Of a DNA stretch of 64,000 nt, positions 21,892 through 31,716 are shown piece by piece. The position numbers were made by a program, and so were the translations under genes. Each line of letters starts with the position of its first letter. Position 1 is the first letter of the stretch. This stretch comes from Rachicladosporium sp. CCFEE 5018 (Eukaryota; Ascomycota; Dothideomycetes; Cladosporiales; Cladosporiaceae), in contig KZ111148.1 in assembly GCA_002077045.2 (NCBI GenBank), positions 1,322,885-1,386,884 on the forward strand, in the 5' to 3' direction. The notes beneath the pieces are model-generated. The model did not search any database, was not told where the DNA came from, and saw nothing but the letters and a program-made list of their open reading frames with translations.

Positions 21892-23019
21892 CTTGATCAA
21901 TTACGAGAAGGACGAATGTTCTCTTGGAGGTCTTGAACTCTTGATAAAGGAACAACTGAGGATGTTTGCAGCACTTATACCCTGGACTCGTTGAGTTACG
22001 CCAACCAGTCTCACTAACAGTAGTGGTATGGTCACTACATTAGATTCACCTGCTCAACCCCGTACGTTGCTGATCGAACAAGCACAAAGAAATCATAGCT
22101 ACCGTTGACCGCTGTTCCAGCCCAGGACTATCTCGGTCTTCGCCGATAAGATCACAAAGCCCACCAGAGCATGCTGCGTCCTCCAAGCATTATAGCAGGA
22201 ATACTCTAGTGGTAAGAGGACCTACGAATGATCATCGTGACGGCAATGAGTGCTGGATGATCAAGTCCGTGTCTCCGAAGGACGATAAATCACACAACCG
22301 TTACCTCCACTCTGACGATCTACAATGGTCTGTTTCTGAATGCGTTATCGGTCGCACGGCAGTTCCTACAAGTGGCCTCCGAAATGTACGCAACGGATAC
22401 GAGACGATACCACCAGAAAGCCGTTGGGCAGCCCAGTACGTTCGTGACAAAGAGAGGGACCAGCCACCGAGCCATATACGTCGCGCCACAAGTCGATAAG
22501 TCAGACATTATCGGAATCCGCTCCAGCAGTCTCTCACGGCTTGTTAAGTGCAAGTCAGGGAGACGGCGTGTGTTCTTTGTCAACCGCTGTTAGACATCTG
22601 CGCATCCAGGCTCGGACTGATGATGCGGTGACTTACTGCAAGAGCTCCAGCGCGACGCTCGCGGGAAGTCAAGATCGTCATATGGTGTTTTCATACTGGC
22701 TGCGACCATGGAACCTTGATGATGTCCCCGGCAGCGTGCTCGCTAGGACGACTGTCGCTCACACCGCAACCAAGTGCGTAAAAGCCACCTCTCTATGGCG
22801 CTACTGTTCACATCAGCTGTAATGGTGAACACGTTGGTAGCTGCGTACGTACTAGTAAGTCGCAGACCGAGATGAAGCCGGCACTCAGGCTCTGCATGAT
22901 GTATGCGTTACTATATCGTTATGCCGGTGTAAACAGACCAGACAAGAAGCTCCATTCATGTATAATGCAGACAAGTCCCAAGCGCCATCGCTAAATGCAC
23001 ATCACTCCATCCTCATGCC
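21892..23019. other. Long intergenic region, no gene seen
   Basis: These 1.1 kb are similar to copy B (52117-53257), but short frames in one copy are broken by indels in the other. A tRNA-like stretch near 22195-22235 (agtggtaagaggac) lacks a T-arm. Confidence 0.5.
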
Positions 23020-23507
23020 TCACTGCCTTCCCCTGCTCATGAATCCTCCTCTTGCCGGCTTCTCACTCACGCCCACAGTCTCAGTCTCCCAAGCCTTCTT
23101 ACTTCCCCTCTTCTTTCCCTTCTTGACATCCCGTCTCGAAGCGCAGCAACAGCACTCGCCCATCAGAATGATCCAAGCGATGATACTGGCTCCACTCGCA
23201 ATCCACATGAACGCATACATCTGCACTCCGATCGTTGCATTGATGTTGAGCTGATCAACCGAGTTGAAGACCTTGCTGAGTATGAGGAAGATCACCGTTC
23301 CGAGGATCGAGGCTACAGTTGTGAATAAGGCGCCGAGGAAGGTGAGAATCGCGATTGGTAGGGCAGCCCACCGAGAGTAGACTGCTAATGGGATCAGGAA
23401 GATCATGATGAAGTTCAGGCAGACGCCGGCGAGGAAGAGGCCGAACATCCAGTGCGAGGCGAGGCGGAGGAGGTCGAGGTAGTTGTTGATCTCTGCGGGG
23501 AGGGCGA
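23020..23507 (-). CDS. SUR7/PalI-family membrane protein, 3' exon, copy A (5' exon beyond gap 1)
   Basis: This is exon 2 of the gene whose 5' part is found at 56286-57193. It encodes three membrane segments (HWMFGLFLAGVCLNFIMIF; AILTFLGALFTTVASILG; AFMWIASGASIIAWIILMG), then a Cys-rich CCCCASRRDVKKGKK and a Gly/Arg tail ending MSRGRQ. Together with exon 1 the protein would have 315 residues and four membrane spans, as in SUR7/PalI proteins of eisosomes and the cell cortex. The upstream exon is cut off by the N run at 23517. Confidence 0.75.
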
Positions 23508-23516
23508 CTATTGCTT
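23114..23516. repeat. 403-bp segment identical to 56286-56688
   Basis: Read base by base, this segment matches the first 403 bases after gap 2 without a difference that I could find. Copy B (53334-53736) differs from both at several sites: gctgag/gctaag, caccgt/cactgt, gaataagg/gaacaagg and agttcagg/agttgagg. It therefore looks like the overlapping end of two adjacent contigs. Confidence 0.85.
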
Positions 23517-23616
23517 NNNNNNNNNNNNNNNNNNNNNNNNNNNNNNNNNNNNNNNNNNNNNNNNNNNNNNNNNNNNNNNNNNNNNNNNNNNNNNNNNNNN
23601 NNNNNNNNNNNNNNNN
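23517..23616. other. Assembly gap 1 (100 N)
   Basis: Exactly 100 Ns, the usual placeholder for a gap of unknown size. The left side ends inside the SUR7-family gene and the right side begins inside an unrelated coding frame. Confidence 0.99.
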
Positions 23617-23617
23617 C

Positions 23618-24208
23618 TACTCCTTCGAGTCGTCTGCTCCGTCACTGACCACTGGCACCACGAGTGAGTCGCCTCGCCGTCTTAATTGGCTCCCCACTGA
23701 CGTCGTACCATCAGTCGAGACCAATCTCGAGGATGTTGAAGCTGGTACTGCTCACGTCACGAGCACACCAGGACACACTGCCGCCGCTGTCGAGCAGCAC
23801 ATCACCTCTCCCCGCGCTGGCAGTGAGCCACTTCCCGGCACTCCCCATGTCGGATCTCCCGTCCCGGCCTTCACGAATCACAACACCCCCGCTCCGCTGC
23901 CCGCTGGTGTCGCCAACCCTGGCAAGTTCACTGTCACGCTCCAGCAACACGACCGCATGCAGCACGTTACGCCCTATCGTCCCTTCGCTGCGCCAGGCTA
24001 CAAGGTGAATCTCACGATTCGCTCCATCGACCGCGGCGGCGATCTCGGCTTACGTCGTTTGACTACCGAGCCGAATAATCTCATTGAGGAGATGGAGCGT
24101 CTGGGGCTGTGGATTCGCGGTTTCCTCATGCGTCCCGAGGGTCCGACGAACGAAGAGCCGGGCACCGAGGCTCCCATCAACGAGGCTGACGGTGATGAGG
24201 AGCTTTAG
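23618..24208 (+). CDS. Uncharacterised protein, 3' part only
   Basis: The frame is open from the gap edge to TAG at 24206-24208, giving 196 residues. The first half is Pro/Thr/Ser-rich and probably disordered. The second half looks folded (FTVTLQQHDRMQHVTPYRPF, GYKVNLTIRSIDRGGDLGLR, ERLGLWIRGFL) before an acidic end. I do not recognise the family. The 5' part is missing at gap 1 and no copy exists elsewhere in the window. Confidence 0.6.
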   Translation, partial: YSFESSAPSLTTGTTSESPRRLNWLPTDVVPSVETNLEDVEAGTAHVTSTPGHTAAAVEQHITSPRAGSEPLPGTPHVGSPVPAFTNHNTPAPLPAGVANPGKFTVTLQQHDRMQHVTPYRPFAAPGYKVNLTIRSIDRGGDLGLRRLTTEPNNLIEEMERLGLWIRGFLMRPEGPTNEEPGTEAPINEADGDEEL

Positions 24209-24730
24209 AAGGGCACTCGACGGAAGGACTCGGGCACTTGCATGGCGTATGATGATGAATGACTTCACGACGCATGCATTGCGGAAGATGATCATGCTTG
24301 GCGATAATGATGATGATGGGGATGACAGGCTACACTTGTATATGCGAGCGGACGGGCTACCACTTCAGCCACGTGTCTTAGCGCATGACACAAGGTAGCG
24401 AGAGGGTGGGACGTTCTTGTATACGGTCGCCGGACTCGCTTAGGGTATATGTTCAGGCATTGCATGGCATAGCATAGCATCCGATAGCATTAGTATCAAG
24501 TCACTCACCAGTACATTGCTCCTCTCTTGAGCTCTCTCCCGAGCGCTAGTCGAGCGGTCCTTTTCGGTCCTGCGAAGCCACGGACGCTATGCAACGCCTG
24601 GCAAAGGCATTTCGTTCACTCGCCACGCGGCATGATCAATGACGTCCTTGCATCTATGATTTGGGTATCTGCCACGCCTTTGTACAAGCTCCCACCCTCC
24701 ACCCTGTCCTTCTGCATCCCGTAACGATTC
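24209..24730. other. Intergenic, no gene seen
   Basis: This 520-bp region lies between convergent genes. It contains simple gatgatgatg and gcatagcata repeats near 24305-24485 and no supported frame. Confidence 0.55.
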
Positions 24731-25204
24731 CTACCACGTCAACGTCGCTCCTCCACTCTCAATAGCCTCTATTTCAGCCTCACTGAATGGCGTCCTCCGA
24801 AACCTCTGCGGCAGCTCACTTCGATCCCACACCTCGCCGTCCTTCGGCCTCACATCTCCCAGCTGTCTCCCGCTTCGCCCTCCTACAGCACCATACGCGC
24901 CGGAACTTTGAGCAGCTGCCGAGCCGGAGGGTTTGGGTGTTGATGCGGGGGAGGTGGAGGTTTGTGGGCCCTTCAGGGAGCCGTGCTGGACGGCGTTCTG
25001 GCGGTAGGAGGCGAAAGATTCGGGGAGGCTGTGCGTAGGAGAGGCGGGATGGGGGTGGGGTGTGTGGTCAGCTTCTGGAAGGGGTCATCAGTGGGTGCTT
25101 GAGTGAGTAGGACGTGATACAGTAGGCAGACCTATGGGGAATGTTCGTTTGCCGAGGAAGCGGATCAGGGGAGTGTGCTGGCGGAGGATGGATGTGAGGC
25201 GCAT
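24731..25204 (-). CDS. KGD4: 2-oxoglutarate dehydrogenase complex adaptor Kgd4 (Ymr31/MRPS36-like)
   Basis: Exons complement(24731..25074, 25132..25204) are joined across a 57-bp intron and encode 138 residues. The N-terminus MRLTSILRQHTPLIRFLGKR is a basic mitochondrial presequence. The family core follows: ADHTPHPHPASP, LPESFASYRQ and, at the end, WDRSELPQRFRRTPFSEAEI and ESGGA. Kgd4 bridges the E3 dihydrolipoamide dehydrogenase to the E1-E2 core of the TCA-cycle complex in the mitochondrial matrix. The donor is GTCTGC, weaker than its neighbours, but splicing there restores the conserved ADHTPHPHP frame. Confidence 0.85.
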
Positions 25205-25647
25205 GGTGGAGGAGGCGCGGAGACAGGAAAGGGAGCTGTGAGTTGGGGAGATTCGTCCCAGCGAGTAAGGTACTCAAACAATAGCGTCAACATAGCCTGT
25301 GCTGTGAAGTTGAGCTGGGAGCTCGCTGGTGTGCCCTTCAGAGGTGTCGCGGGTGTTGGTATGGTGCTCCTTACCTGGAAACATATCTGTCTTGGAGAAA
25401 GCGCTACTCCTTCATTCCTGAGCACCTTCAATTTCTACCACAAGATGGGAGATGCACTTGCCATCAGCTAAGATGCAAACAATGACTTCGTCTGGATCAC
25501 GACGCCGTCGGAGTCTCCGCCTTTTCAAGCAACGAAGCATCCTTTGAACTCATCGATCTTGAGCTACGCGAGCATTCCCAATAACACTCGTATTTCGCCA
25601 ACTTCAAGGCACTTTGGGCGCAACCTCATAGGAGCATACAACGCAGC
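25205..25647. other. Divergent promoter region KGD4-MED18, no gene seen
   Basis: This 440-bp spacer lies between divergent starts. No conserved frame is seen. It presumably carries both promoters. Confidence 0.5.
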
Positions 25648-26286
25648 ATGCACGAAGTCGCCCTCTTTAGTCAAGTCGCGCAAGCTCGACATGACCGTCT
25701 CCTCCAGACTCTATCCGGCGTCGTCGGAGCCCAGCCAGCGGCCTACACTCATCAACACGTCCTGGTGAACAAGGAAAAACTTGTCCAAGATCTGCACCGT
25801 GCTGTCAGCCTGCAACAAGATTCCTCTACTGCCACTGGACCATGGCAAGCTCGCATAGCTAGCCTACCCGAGCCAGGCTCACCAGAAGCGATCTTCAGCC
25901 AGGTCAACGAGCTTCCCTCTATCAACAATGGTGATTACGAGTACGATAAGGTCGTCGGTCATCACTACACTGACGGGCATCGCTTTGTCAATGGGAATGT
26001 GATCATTACGATCTACCGCATCTTCGCCACCAACACACTACTTCCCTCGACCAGCGAGATATTGCTACTGAGCCCGCCGTGCAACGCCAGACAGCTGGGC
26101 CATCTCGATCCATCTGGTGCCTATGTCGTTGAAGCGATTGTGCGGATCGAGAACGGGACGGATCTTAAGTTCGCTGATCTGGCAAGGAAGGAGCTTTTTG
26201 CGTTTTGCAGGGACTACTTGCAGGGGGTGATCACGTTCCAGGTGCCGGATCGGTTTGCGATGGACACCAGGGTGAAGGGAGCATGA
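25648..26286 (+). CDS. MED18: Mediator complex subunit 18
   Basis: A single exon encodes 212 residues beginning MHEVALFSQVAQARHDRLLQ, the typical Med18 N-terminus, followed by L..L.GV....P..Y..H.LV. Later segments (FVNGNVIITIYRIF, GAYVVEAIVRIENGTD) fit the beta-barrel core. Med18 forms the head submodule with Med20 and Med8 and contacts RNA polymerase II. The length is normal for filamentous fungi. No second copy lies in this window, because the A-side sequence left of position 1 is outside it. Confidence 0.85.
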   Translation: MHEVALFSQVAQARHDRLLQTLSGVVGAQPAAYTHQHVLVNKEKLVQDLHRAVSLQQDSSTATGPWQARIASLPEPGSPEAIFSQVNELPSINNGDYEYDKVVGHHYTDGHRFVNGNVIITIYRIFATNTLLPSTSEILLLSPPCNARQLGHLDPSGAYVVEAIVRIENGTDLKFADLARKELFAFCRDYLQGVITFQVPDRFAMDTRVKGA

Positions 26287-26672
26287 ATGGGTGACTAATC
26301 GGGTTTCGACAAACCTCTCACCCTAGATACCTGACCGAGCGCACTTATTCACACCAGACGGCACTGGGAGCAACGGGAGAGTGGCGAGGTCAGATCACTG
26401 GAGGAAGAAGATTCACGGATGGCCAAGGACGCCTAGAATCTTGGAGACGGGTTTCACCCTTTAGCTCCCTACGTACTGCTACGCCATAAGCAGTGTGGTC
26501 CTTGCAGCAACCTGAGTACCAAGGCCCCATGCCCTCAATTCACGAGCTCCACAGTAAGTCATGCATCGTGGTCCTGATCCCGGATGTAAAGAACGATCCG
26601 AATTGACTGAAGATGGCGCAGGGGTTGGGCGAAACATGATGAACGCCAAAAGGTCGCGTGGTGGGGGCGAAC
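26287..26672. other. Intergenic, no gene seen
   Basis: This 385-bp region lies between MED18 and the first F-box-like paralogue. Nothing is recognised. Confidence 0.5.
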
Positions 26673-27536
26673 ATGATGGCTACTGTGTCCAAATACGACT
26701 CAATACAGCACGCTCATCTGATTGACCTCTCCGAAGCGAGGCACATGAGATTAAGAAGCAGAATCACTACTTCAGAGCTGAGAGATCGCAACGTACGGTA
26801 CGATCGTGGGCTGCTGACTTATGAGAATTGCAGCACCCCAGAACTCTCCAATTTTGCAGTACAGCGCAACACCGTTACACCTGGAAGCAACTCAAAGGAT
26901 GCGAAGCGGAACTTGATCCAGGCCCTACACCAGGCCGATGATAATCAGACATTCTCTCACCTCCTCGACCTCCCTCCTGAAGTCCGTGTCTTCATCTACG
27001 AGTTCCACTTCGCCAATTTCTTCGCTGAACACATCCACATGCCGACCAATCCGCCCCTAGCGGATGTCTCGCAACTGCTCCGCAAAGAAGTCTCTCCTAT
27101 CTTCTACAGTATGTGTACCTTCCGCGTAGGCCTTACGGCGCCTTCATAAAAGCACTGTCGACTCCACCCGAGATCGGCTTTCTTCTTCGGCACACTTGAG
27201 CCAGCTATGCTAAAACGCATCAAAAGTCTGTGCATCTACATTCGGAACGCTGTAGACGACAGCTATTACGAAGAGGACCAGATCGTGCAGCTTGAGCTCA
27301 ACAAGGACGGCTCTGAGTACAAGGTATGGATGCTGGAATGCACCTTTGGCTACAGTCAAGGGAAGCTGCGGTCTGCGGCGCGGGCAGTCATCGAGCAGAA
27401 GCTTCGCGGGGTTATGGATGGGGTTGTCGGACGTGAGTTGGATCAGGGAAAGTTCATTCTGGCCGACGTCTACAGGTTGGCGTGGGCTATGGATGATGCT
27501 TGGTCGCATGAAGCACTTCGTAAGTATTGCTACTGA
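26673..27536 (+). pseudogene. F-box-like family gene with internal stop
   Basis: It aligns along its length with the intact paralogue at 27886-28935. It shares the ELRDRNVRYDRGLLTYENC block, the F-box-like LLDLPPEVRVFIYEF, PPLADVSQLLRKEVSPIFYS, and the end block RGVMDGVVGRELDQGK. A TAA at 27147-27149 interrupts the frame, and the same frame continues after it with SAFFFGTLEPAMLKRIKSL, which matches the paralogue. No GT-AG pair around the stop restores this frame. A truncated 150-residue protein could still be made. Confidence 0.65.
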
Positions 27537-27885
27537 GTGACGAAGCATTTTCCGAGTCAGCCAAAGGGGCAAAGGTCACTTCGTCAGTTTGGTAAGCCGG
27601 CATGAGATCTCCCGTCTTTCCAGCTTCACTCCATTGACGGAACTCATGTACAGCGAAGTGAGTGAAGGCTCCAGCCGTCAGAACTCAACGTGTACGGTGG
27701 TTCTCATCCTCACTCACGCCATCACTATCAAAGGCCGAGATAACCTCGTACTTCAACACCCCAATTTCGAAAGACTACATATCGAGGCAGCAAGTAAAAA
27801 TTGAAGTCCACAATAGTGTCTACTGGGTGCACACCTGAAAACACTCCGAATCACTCATAGTCCAACCACATCAGACACTACCAGC
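27537..27885. other. Intergenic, no gene seen
   Basis: About 350 bp between two tandem F-box-like paralogues, presumably the promoter of the intact one. Confidence 0.5.
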
Positions 27886-28935
27886 ATGGGTCTTTTCGAC
27901 ACGGAGGACGAAGATGTCACTCGCGAACTTAGGTACCCTAAGAATATCGGTGCGTTGTATACTGCTGGTGGTGACCACGACAGCTACTGGCGCATGGCGC
28001 ACTATCAGTTCGTCAAAAAGACTGAGCTCCTCAACCTTGCGCAAACGCGCGGCATGAAGCATCTGGAAATCTTGAGCGTCGAGGAACTCAAAGACAGACA
28101 TTGTCGTTTCTCTCGGGGAGATCTGGTCTACGACAACTGCGACGTAGAGGAGATTTGCGGGTTCTTACAACAACGCAGCATCACCGCAGCGTTTCATGCA
28201 GAGGACCATCGCGCGGTAGGGGAACTCAAGAGCATCATCTGCGGCTTAGGTGCTGTACGATTTCCATTCGAAGAGTGTTGTCCCATCAAAAGAGTCTTGA
28301 TTCGCAGATTACACGCTACTGATGACAGTGCTGTCTTCAACCGCCTGCGAGACCTTCCGAGCGAGCTGCGCTCCATAATCTATGACCTGTACTGCTCGGG
28401 GTTTCCAGAACAGGAACTGCACGCACCGACGCAACCGCCGCTAGCACGTGTATGCCGGCAATTGCGTCAAGAAGTACTCCCTGTCTTCTACAGCCAGTGT
28501 ACGTTCCGGATCTACGCTTCATACCCACTTCCGATCTGCCAGCTCGAGCTCAAATCAGCTCTGTTCTTTGCAGACATCGACCCTGGTCATCTGGCACTTA
28601 TAATGAGTCTACAGATCTGCATACCTCAAGAGGACGAAGACTATTCTGACGTGGGAACGATGAACTTCATTGACGCTGAAGTCAAGATCGCTAAGGATCG
28701 CGCAACGTACGAAGTGCGCGTGAATGAAGAGCTACACTGCTGGCTTAACATCAAGTCGCTAGACGAGTGTACGACGGAGCAAGAGCGCTGTGATATGGTC
28801 CAGCGACCGGTACAGAGCAAGCTCCAGTCTGTGATGGACAGTGTCGTCGGGCGAGGGCAGTGTGGAGGGAAGCTGTGCAAGACTGACATTCATCGACTTG
28901 CCTGGGCTTTGCAAGAGGCTTGCGCGGATCTGTAA
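27886..28935 (+). CDS. F-box-like family protein, the intact array member
   Basis: A single exon of 349 residues is the best model for the plus-strand family. The order is an N-terminal DSYWRM segment, then MKHLEILSVEELKDRHCRF and GDLVYDNCDVEE. The F-box-like helix is LRDLPSELRSIIYDLYCSG, followed by PPLARVCRQLRQEVLPVFYS. The C-terminal block is QSVMDSVVGRGQCGGK with a final LAWALQEA helix. The F-box-like and R.E.LPVFY pieces are common to a large fungal group of uncharacterised proteins. Its role is unknown; a ubiquitin-ligase adaptor is one possibility. Four relatives follow the same plan nearby. Confidence 0.75.
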   Translation: MGLFDTEDEDVTRELRYPKNIGALYTAGGDHDSYWRMAHYQFVKKTELLNLAQTRGMKHLEILSVEELKDRHCRFSRGDLVYDNCDVEEICGFLQQRSITAAFHAEDHRAVGELKSIICGLGAVRFPFEECCPIKRVLIRRLHATDDSAVFNRLRDLPSELRSIIYDLYCSGFPEQELHAPTQPPLARVCRQLRQEVLPVFYSQCTFRIYASYPLPICQLELKSALFFADIDPGHLALIMSLQICIPQEDEDYSDVGTMNFIDAEVKIAKDRATYEVRVNEELHCWLNIKSLDECTTEQERCDMVQRPVQSKLQSVMDSVVGRGQCGGKLCKTDIHRLAWALQEACADL

Positions 28936-29493
28936 AGCAGGATCGGGAGGAGAGACCGAAGTTTCGCAGATCTGTTGGATCGGTTGGTGTCCATTGCTGC
29001 GAATGGTGCTTTGGCATGGTCTGTCAATGAGCAAGTCTGACTGGGGACTGCCTGAGACTCGGCCGGAGAGGGTAATCATCAGAACCGTGATAATGATCTG
29101 TGGTGGACGAAGGTCGGTAGCGGGTGAGGTATCAGAGGGGGTGCAGAACTAGATCAGTGGGCGGAGCCGCCTCCTTGTAGCGTACTGCAGTGTTGAGTGG
29201 CAAAGCCAGAACATTGGCATCCAACCTGTGTTACCGGTAACACAGCTGAGCCGAGCGCCGAGTCCCTCTCGTGTCTCACTCCATCTTTCATGAGATTGAA
29301 CAAAAACTTGAATTACTATCTCTAGTCTAGCGTGAAGCACTTCGCCTTGGGAGGCTACGCTAATAGACTTCACACCCGTTGACGCTTCATTATCACCCCA
29401 CACTGGAGCAGCGTGTCAATCGTACTGGTCGAAATAGCGTCGGTCAATATTTTAACTGAGGACGCACTCTCTCGTGGCAGAGACCTTCTCGAA
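28936..29493. other. Intergenic, no gene seen
   Basis: 558 bp between family members. A small inverted repeat, gtgttaccggtaacac, lies near 29228-29243. No coding signal is seen. Confidence 0.5.
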
Positions 29494-30429
29494 CATGATC
29501 GAAGGCTGGCGAGATGGCTACTGGCTAGTGAGAGCCTAGAGAACTCACAAGCGTGACGACGCCATGTATTTGGGCCGAAGGCGCGGAATGAAGCTGGCGG
29601 AAACCCTGGATCAGCCCGAACTCGGGGACAGGCATCGACGTTATGCCTGCGGCTACTTGACGTATGATAATTGCAGCTTTACCGAGCTCAAGCCATTCAG
29701 GTGCCAGCGTGGTCTCGCAGGGAGGCTTTATACGAACGAACCAGAGGCAATCCGCCAGCTTCATACCGCCGATGACGAGGCTACTTTCTCGTTTTTCTTT
29801 GCACTTCCGAAGGAGCTTCGGATCCAGATCTACGAGTACTACTGCAGCCAATTTAATAAGGATGTACTCTATGCTCCGGCGCAACCACCACTCACTGGCG
29901 TATCCCGTCAGCTACAGCGAGAAGTGCTGCCACCTCAGTCTTTTACAACCGCTGTATCTTCAACCTTCACGTAGCACAGTCGTCGACGGCTCCGACATGT
30001 CATATAGTAGCCGAGACCGCTAAATCCTCTCAAACCATGGGATCAGATGATCTGGCACTCGTCCGGAATATACAACTCTGCATCAACTTCGATGGTGAGG
30101 TGACGTCTGAGCAATCCGAAGCCTCACTGGAGTTCGTCGAAGAGTGCGCTGATATCAGAATGGCTCAGGACGGGTGCTCGTATGAGCTCGAAGTGGATGT
30201 CTCTGGACACGAGAAGAGTCAACTTCATTGGGAATTGGAGAATGAGCGGCCAGGGCCATATTGGAAAGACTTCAAGGTATTCCAGCGGGTCATAGAGGAT
30301 GCGCTGCGACCTGTGCTAGATGGTATTATTGGGCGGCATGAGAATAGAGGTAAGCTATGCATGGAAGATCTCACCGAGCTTGCGTGTGCCTTGTAAGAAT
30401 GCTGGAAGTACGACGTCGTAGAGACGTGA
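29494..30429 (+). pseudogene. F-box-like family gene with several lesions (B side)
   Basis: The frame from ATG 29494 hits TAG after GYWLVRA, then resumes with RGMKLAETLDQPELGDRHRR and the F-box-like ALPKELRIQIYEYY. At about 29933-29937 five extra bases relative to the family (after EVLP) shift the frame. The correct frame continues as VFYNRCIFNLHVAQ. A CAA to TAA change truncates the final helix at about 30394-30396. The 3' third matches positions 2-346 of copy A, so that fragment belongs to the homologous gene. Confidence 0.7.
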
Positions 30430-30702
30430 ATTTACTCCGCCGTGACTGGGCGCGTGCAAGGCTACATATAGCGCAGGCAGTGCGCAAGATCGTATCGGTT
30501 CAAGACTCGCTTACATTTTCTTTTAGCGTCCAGTGCGATCTCCCTAGGCTTCACTTCAGTACTCTTCACTTCACTTACATGCCAATGATGCTCGTGGACT
30601 CACTCCGAACGGGAGACCGCCAATGAGTCTATTTTGATTTCGGACTGATATCACTTCGCACGTAGCACTCACCACTCGACCACAACTCGCCCATCTTAGG
30701 CG

Positions 30703-31700
30703 ATGGAGCCGCACACCAACCAGAGCGACGTTCTCCGTGGCTATTCCACGCGGCAGACGGATGCATTCCTGGCAGTCGCCAAAGTGTCGTTAAGCATGCT
30801 CGCCCGCCATCAAAATGATTACTGGCGCATCACGAACTACAGCGACTGGCAGCATGGGCGCATCATCTCCCTGACCCAAGAGCGCAAAATGAAGCTGGTA
30901 GAACCTCTAGGCCATCCCCAATTGTCGGATAGACACCGTCGTTTTGACTGCGGCTACTTGACATACGACAACTGCAAACTGATCGAGCTCAACGGATTCT
31001 TGCAGCAGCGTGGTGTTGCACAGAATCCGAGTCCGAACAGGAAGGGAGCAATTCGGAAGCTCCACGCCGCAGACGACAGTGCAACATTCCGTCTACTTGA
31101 CCTTCCAGCCGAGCTTCAGATCCATGTCGGTTAATACTACTGCTGGGGTTTTGGAGAGGTGCCGTTGTACGCTCCCAGCCAGCCACCGCTGGCCTTTGTT
31201 TCTCATCAGATGCGCCAGGTAGTACTCTCTGTGTTTTACAGCCAGTGCACCTTTCAACTCCTTGTGTCGTGGCCGAAAACGGGCTGTCGGCTAAAATACG
31301 ACCTCATGCAGTTCTTCAGTGAGATGAAGCCTGCTGATCTGGCAGCTCTCAAGAGGATAAGAATTTGCATGTCCAGCGAGAACGAAAACCGGGACAACCC
31401 TTCCGATCTGACAACGCTCATCATCGCCGTCGAGATCCAGCTCGCCCAGAAGGGCACATCCTACAGACTCGAGGTAGACGGAGACATGCACGATGAACCG
31501 TGCCTCGGAAGTCGGCTGAAAGAGGATCCCGGCACGTTCAAGGGAAGGTCCAAGATGGTGCAGGAATGATCGAGGCCGAGCTTCGCCCGGTGCTGGACGA
31601 CATTATTGGGCGGCAGGAGAGTCGGGCCAAGCTGTGCTTTCTTGATATACTCCACCTCGCGAGGGCTTTTGGATGGGCCTGGAAGGGTAAGATCAAGTGA
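30703..31700 (+). pseudogene. F-box-like family gene, copy B, inactivated
   Basis: The start ATG and the N-terminal part (NDYWRITNYSDWQHG, DRHRRFDCGYLTYDNC) are present. A TAA at 31132-31134 follows LPAELQIHVG, inside the F-box-like helix. The same frame then continues through PPLAFVSHQMRQVVLSVFYS. A 1-bp deletion near 31566 (cag-gaatg against cagcggatg in copy A) shifts the end block RPVLDDIIGRQESRAK into another frame. The lesions differ from those of copy A, so the two copies decayed independently. Confidence 0.75.
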
Positions 31701-31716
31701 GCTCGAGCCAGCGTCA

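Larger units (their letters stand above)
1..23516. repeat. Copy A of a 23.5-kb diverged segmental duplication
   Basis: Every gene between 1 and 23516 recurs in the same order and strand between 30084 and 53736. Matching pairs include RUD3 (1629 and 31717), RTT106 (9251 and 39355), thiolase (13960 and 44063), RIM20 (16181 and 46298) and the SUR7-family gene (23020 and 53258). Identity is uneven: thiolase differs by only a few residues, while the 5' half of the HD-domain gene and several spacers are strongly diverged. Collinearity without rearrangement fits homologous chromosomes or subgenomes better than a recent tandem duplication. Confidence 0.95.

Noticed and set aside
22195..22260. tRNA-like stretch (agtggtaagaggac) in the spacer, also in copy B near 52430
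   Set aside because: A D-arm-like segment is present, but no T-arm with a TTCRAAY motif and no acceptor pairing follow.
23483..24208. A continuous frame across the N run joining SUR7-family antisense sequence to the partial gene
   Set aside because: The Ns are a placeholder and the two sides belong to different contigs, so no protein can be read across them.
30037..30396. Separate short gene starting at ATG 30037
   Set aside because: It is the 3' part of the frameshifted F-box-like gene at 29494-30429. The homologous frame extends upstream of this ATG (VFYNRCIFNLHVAQ).
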